Shown here: piece by piece, positions 61,723 through 64,000 of the stretch
Position numbering within the stretch: position 1 is the stretch's first letter
Layout of the letters: every line of letters starts with the position of its first letter
Origin: GJ-E10 sp035625725
Lineage (GTDB): Bacteria; Pseudomonadota; Gammaproteobacteria; Burkholderiales; Burkholderiaceae_F
Direction of reading: 5' to 3'
Length of the DNA: 64,000 bases
Assembly (NCBI GenBank): GCA_035625725.1
Contig: DASPPB010000026.1
Coordinates: 83,949 to 147,948 of the forward strand
Position numbers and translations under genes: made by a program
Notes under the pieces: model-generated
Told to the model about the DNA's origin: nothing
What the model saw: only the letters and a program-made list of their open reading frames with translations
Databases searched by the model: none

Positions 61723-64000
61723 TGGTCAGCTGCCGCGGGCGCCGCGGTGTTTGCAGTACTTGAAACCGTGGACGGCGTCGGCCCCGAGGACGTGCCATTG
61801 GGTGGATCACCGTTTCCTCGATCAAGCTTCAGCGTCGGCGCGGATGGCTCGGTCGCCGACGGCGCCGGCGGATAGGAATCGTTGGGCGCTGGCGGTAGCC
61901 GCACAACACCCGGAGGCGCCAGGGGCGGAGTCGCCGAAGCCGGAGCAGTCGGCGTACCCGGGGCGGGGGTTGGTGCCGGGGGAGCGGTTGTTGCGGGAGG
62001 GCCGCCCGCGGCTTCGGGTGGTGTCGTCTCCGGTTGGACCATCGGCCCCAGCGAGCCCGAGTCGGCGCGCCGGCCGGGTGTCAGCGCGCCGGGTTCGGAT
62101 CCGCGGATCGCTGTCGTGGCGCTGGTATCCGTGCTGCGTAGCGATAACGAGCGAGGCCCAACGGGCCCAATTGTGAGGGGAGCAGCTCCAACGGCAGCAT
62201 CGGTTCCGGCCGGCATGAGCAACGGTTCCCCGATGGGGGCAGCCAGGTTGCGAACGACGCGTGGGGTGATCAGCATGACAATCTCAGTTTTTTCGTGCGA
62301 GGAGTTGTCGTTGCTGAATAAGCGTCCAATGCCAGGAATGTCGCTCAAGCCCGGCACCTTATTCCAGCTGTCGGTTTCGTTATCGTTAATGAGGCCGGAG
62401 AGCACTTGAGTTTCGCCATCGTGAAGGCGCAAGTACGTCTGCGTGCTGCGTGTTCCGACTTGATAGGCGGTTGTAATCCCCGTTGTCGAATTGCCGACCG
62501 TTACCTCCCCCAGGTTCGAGTTGACCTCCAGCAGCACCTTAATGCCGACCTCGTCGTCGAGATACACCTGCGGCTCGACCTCGAGCTTGAGACCTACGTC
62601 AATATAGGAGACGGAAGAAGCGACTCCGGCGTTTTGTACCGCCGTGCTCGTGATTACGGGAAGTTTTTCGCCGATAAGCACCCTGGCCTTTTCGCGGTTC
62701 TTGACGCGGATGCGCGGATTGGCCAAAAGATTTGTATCGGTATCTTGCATGGACAGGTTGGCAATCAGCATCGGGTTGGGAATCGTCGTGATCAGGCTGC
62801 TGAAGTTACTCGTCGCGATGCCTCCGTTTCCCCCAACGCCGGCTGCGCCGGGAGTCGTGACGGGGGAACTTGTGCTGCGATTGATGCTGGTCGGAAGCTG
62901 TATACCCAGATCCATCGCTCGAGTGCGACTCAGTTCGATAACGGAGAGTTCGAGCATGACCTCCGGCTCGGCAACGTCGATCGAATCGACCATGTGTGCG
63001 GCGAGACGCACCGCCGCCGGGGTATCGCGTACGACGATCGCGTTGATTTTTTCGTCGACGAACGTGTCTTTGATGTGCGTGAGCGTCTTGAGCATTCCTT
63101 CGACCTGTTTGGCGTCCGCATTGGCCAAGTAGAAGGTGCGTGCGACAAGGTCCTGGTACTCCTTTGCCTTGGCGGGCGTATTCGGATAAATCAGCAAGGT
63201 GTTGCTATTGAGCACCTTGCGCTCCAGAGCATTGGTGCTCAAGAGGACTCGGAGGACGTCCTCGATCGGATTGTCGCGGATAAATATGGTGATCTTGGTA
63301 TCCGTGTGGACGTCCTTGTCAAAGACAAAATTCAGTCCCGCCGTGCGGGAGAGCACTTCGAATACGTTGCGCAGAGGGGTTTCCCGAAATTCGACGCTCA
63401 CGGGTGTTGACAACGCACTTTGCAGCGCCTGCGAATTCTGATCCACCAGTTCGTGGCGTTCGCGCAGCTGGCGCAACAGGTGCGCGGCCGCGCGATTGGA
63501 GGGCTCCAGCGCGAGGATCTCGCGCAAAGCGGTCTCCGCCTCCGCTGTACGACCTTGCTCTGCCAGGTGCTGCGCCTCGGAGAGCTGCACCTCGAGCCGC
63601 CGCGCGAGCAACACCCGGGCGATCCCGTTTTTTGCGGCATCGTAGTTTGAATCAATGTGAAGCGCTCGCTCGTACAGACCCTGCGCTTCGTCGAGGCGGC
63701 GCGCGGCCAGGGCGGCATCGCCCGCGATCGTCAACTGGGAGAGCGCCAGATCGCGCTGGCGATAATAGGCCGCAACGACTTTGCGATCGTTGGGGTTGTT
63801 CTGGGAAGCCTCTTTCAAAAGCGCGACCGCATCTTCGTAGCGACCTTCGTTCCATAGGTCGTGACTTTGCTGAAGGATCGAGGTCGATGCGCAAGCCGTG
63901 AGCATGACGGCGAGCACAAACGCAAGGAGGCGAGAACCACGCTGGTTTCCGGCCGTCCAGAGGAACGGCGATCGACGACCGGGCGCCGGAGACTCCAGCG
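61719..64000 (-). CDS. Lipoprotein secretin with TPR region (GspD/MshL-like), 5' end open
   Basis: Outer-membrane secretin pore. The frame is open to the window edge, with an in-frame signal RLLAFVLAVMLTAC whose Cys would be lipidated; the true start therefore lies just outside. Next come TPR-like helices, a short STN/N-domain (SVEFRETPLRNVFEVLSRTA), N1-type repeats (NADAKQVEGMLKTLTHIKDT) and the secretin core with VPGLSDIPGIGRLFS. A Pro/Ala/Thr-rich tail of about 150 residues ends the protein. With the two downstream pseudopilins it indicates a type II secretion or MSHA-like pilus locus. Confidence 0.92.
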   Translation of the reverse strand, partial: LESPAPGRRSPFLWTAGNQRGSRLLAFVLAVMLTACASTSILQQSHDLWNEGRYEDAVALLKEASQNNPNDRKVVAAYYRQRDLALSQLTIAGDAALAARRLDEAQGLYERALHIDSNYDAAKNGIARVLLARRLEVQLSEAQHLAEQGRTAEAETALREILALEPSNRAAAHLLRQLRERHELVDQNSQALQSALSTPVSVEFRETPLRNVFEVLSRTAGLNFVFDKDVHTDTKITIFIRDNPIEDVLRVLLSTNALERKVLNSNTLLIYPNTPAKAKEYQDLVARTFYLANADAKQVEGMLKTLTHIKDTFVDEKINAIVVRDTPAAVRLAAHMVDSIDVAEPEVMLELSVIELSRTRAMDLGIQLPTSINRSTSSPVTTPGAAGVGGNGGIATSNFSSLITTIPNPMLIANLSMQDTDTNLLANPRIRVKNREKARVLIGEKLPVITSTAVQNAGVASSVSYIDVGLKLEVEPQVYLDDEVGIKVLLEVNSNLGEVTVGNSTTGITTAYQVGTRSTQTYLRLHDGETQVLSGLINDNETDSWNKVPGLSDIPGIGRLFSNDNSSHEKTEIVMLITPRVVRNLAAPIGEPLLMPAGTDAAVGAAPLTIGPVGPRSLSLRSTDTSATTAIRGSEPGALTPGRRADSGSLGPMVQPETTPPEAAGGPPATTAPPAPTPAPGTPTAPASATPPLAPPGVVRLPPAPNDSYPPAPSATEPSAPTLKLDRGNGDPPNGTSSGPTPSTVSSTANTAAPAAADQ

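Overview
This window is GC-rich chromosomal DNA from a betaproteobacterium, most likely of the order Burkholderiales. The best evidence is the gene run leuC-leuD-leuB-asd-fimV-truA-trpF-trpB-trpA-accD-folC-(SPOR protein)-cvpA-purF at 27.8-44.3 kb, an order typical of that class. A DUF4148 exported protein and a TRAP tricarboxylate-type transporter fit the same group. No insertion sequence, phage gene, CRISPR array, rRNA or complete tRNA gene was found. The genus cannot be fixed from the sequence alone.

Layout. 0-5 kb: the N-terminal half of an RND efflux pump, a LysR regulator divergent from a DoxX-pirin pair, and a Tat-targeted fumarylacetoacetate-hydrolase-family protein. 5.6-15.9 kb: a six-gene operon built around the Anbu proteasome homologue. 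It holds a circularly permuted ATP-grasp protein, an alpha-E protein, Anbu, a transglutaminase-DUF2126 (putative amidoligase) giant, an ATP-grasp/alpha-E fusion and a second transglutaminase-like protein. 16-20.3 kb: a split TRAP transporter (DctP on the plus strand, DctQ and DctM on the minus strand) with a 32-residue membrane ORF and a DUF4148 protein between them. 20.4-26.5 kb: a GT39-type membrane glycosyltransferase, prolyl iminopeptidase, a CBS protein, an FAD amine-oxidase-like protein and an LplT-PlsC fusion. 26.6-44.3 kb: the core biosynthetic supercluster (aroC, leu, asd, fimV, truA, trp, accD, folC, cvpA, purF).

44.3-50.1 kb: DUF2721, folD, serine acetyltransferase, mnmC and a glyoxalase-II-like hydrolase. 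50.1-54.6 kb: a four-gene minus-strand operon for a complete tripartite ABC exporter (permease, ATPase, adaptor, outer-membrane lipoprotein). 54.9-57.7 kb: an APH-fold kinase with a PnuC-type vitamin transporter, then bioB. 57.9-59.6 kb: copC, copD and a YtkA-like exported protein. 59.8-64 kb: an ankyrin protein that looks damaged at both ends, two pseudopilins and a lipoprotein secretin, part of a type II secretion or type IV-pilus-like machine that continues past the window.

The Anbu locus is the most interesting system. It combines peptide-bond-forming enzyme candidates (ATP-grasp, DUF2126) with peptide-bond-cleaving or exchanging candidates (two transglutaminase-fold proteins, Anbu). The fused second ATP-grasp copy appears to have lost the residues expected to bind nucleotide. 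This gene combination is known from comparative genomics, but its substrate and product are not established as far as I know.
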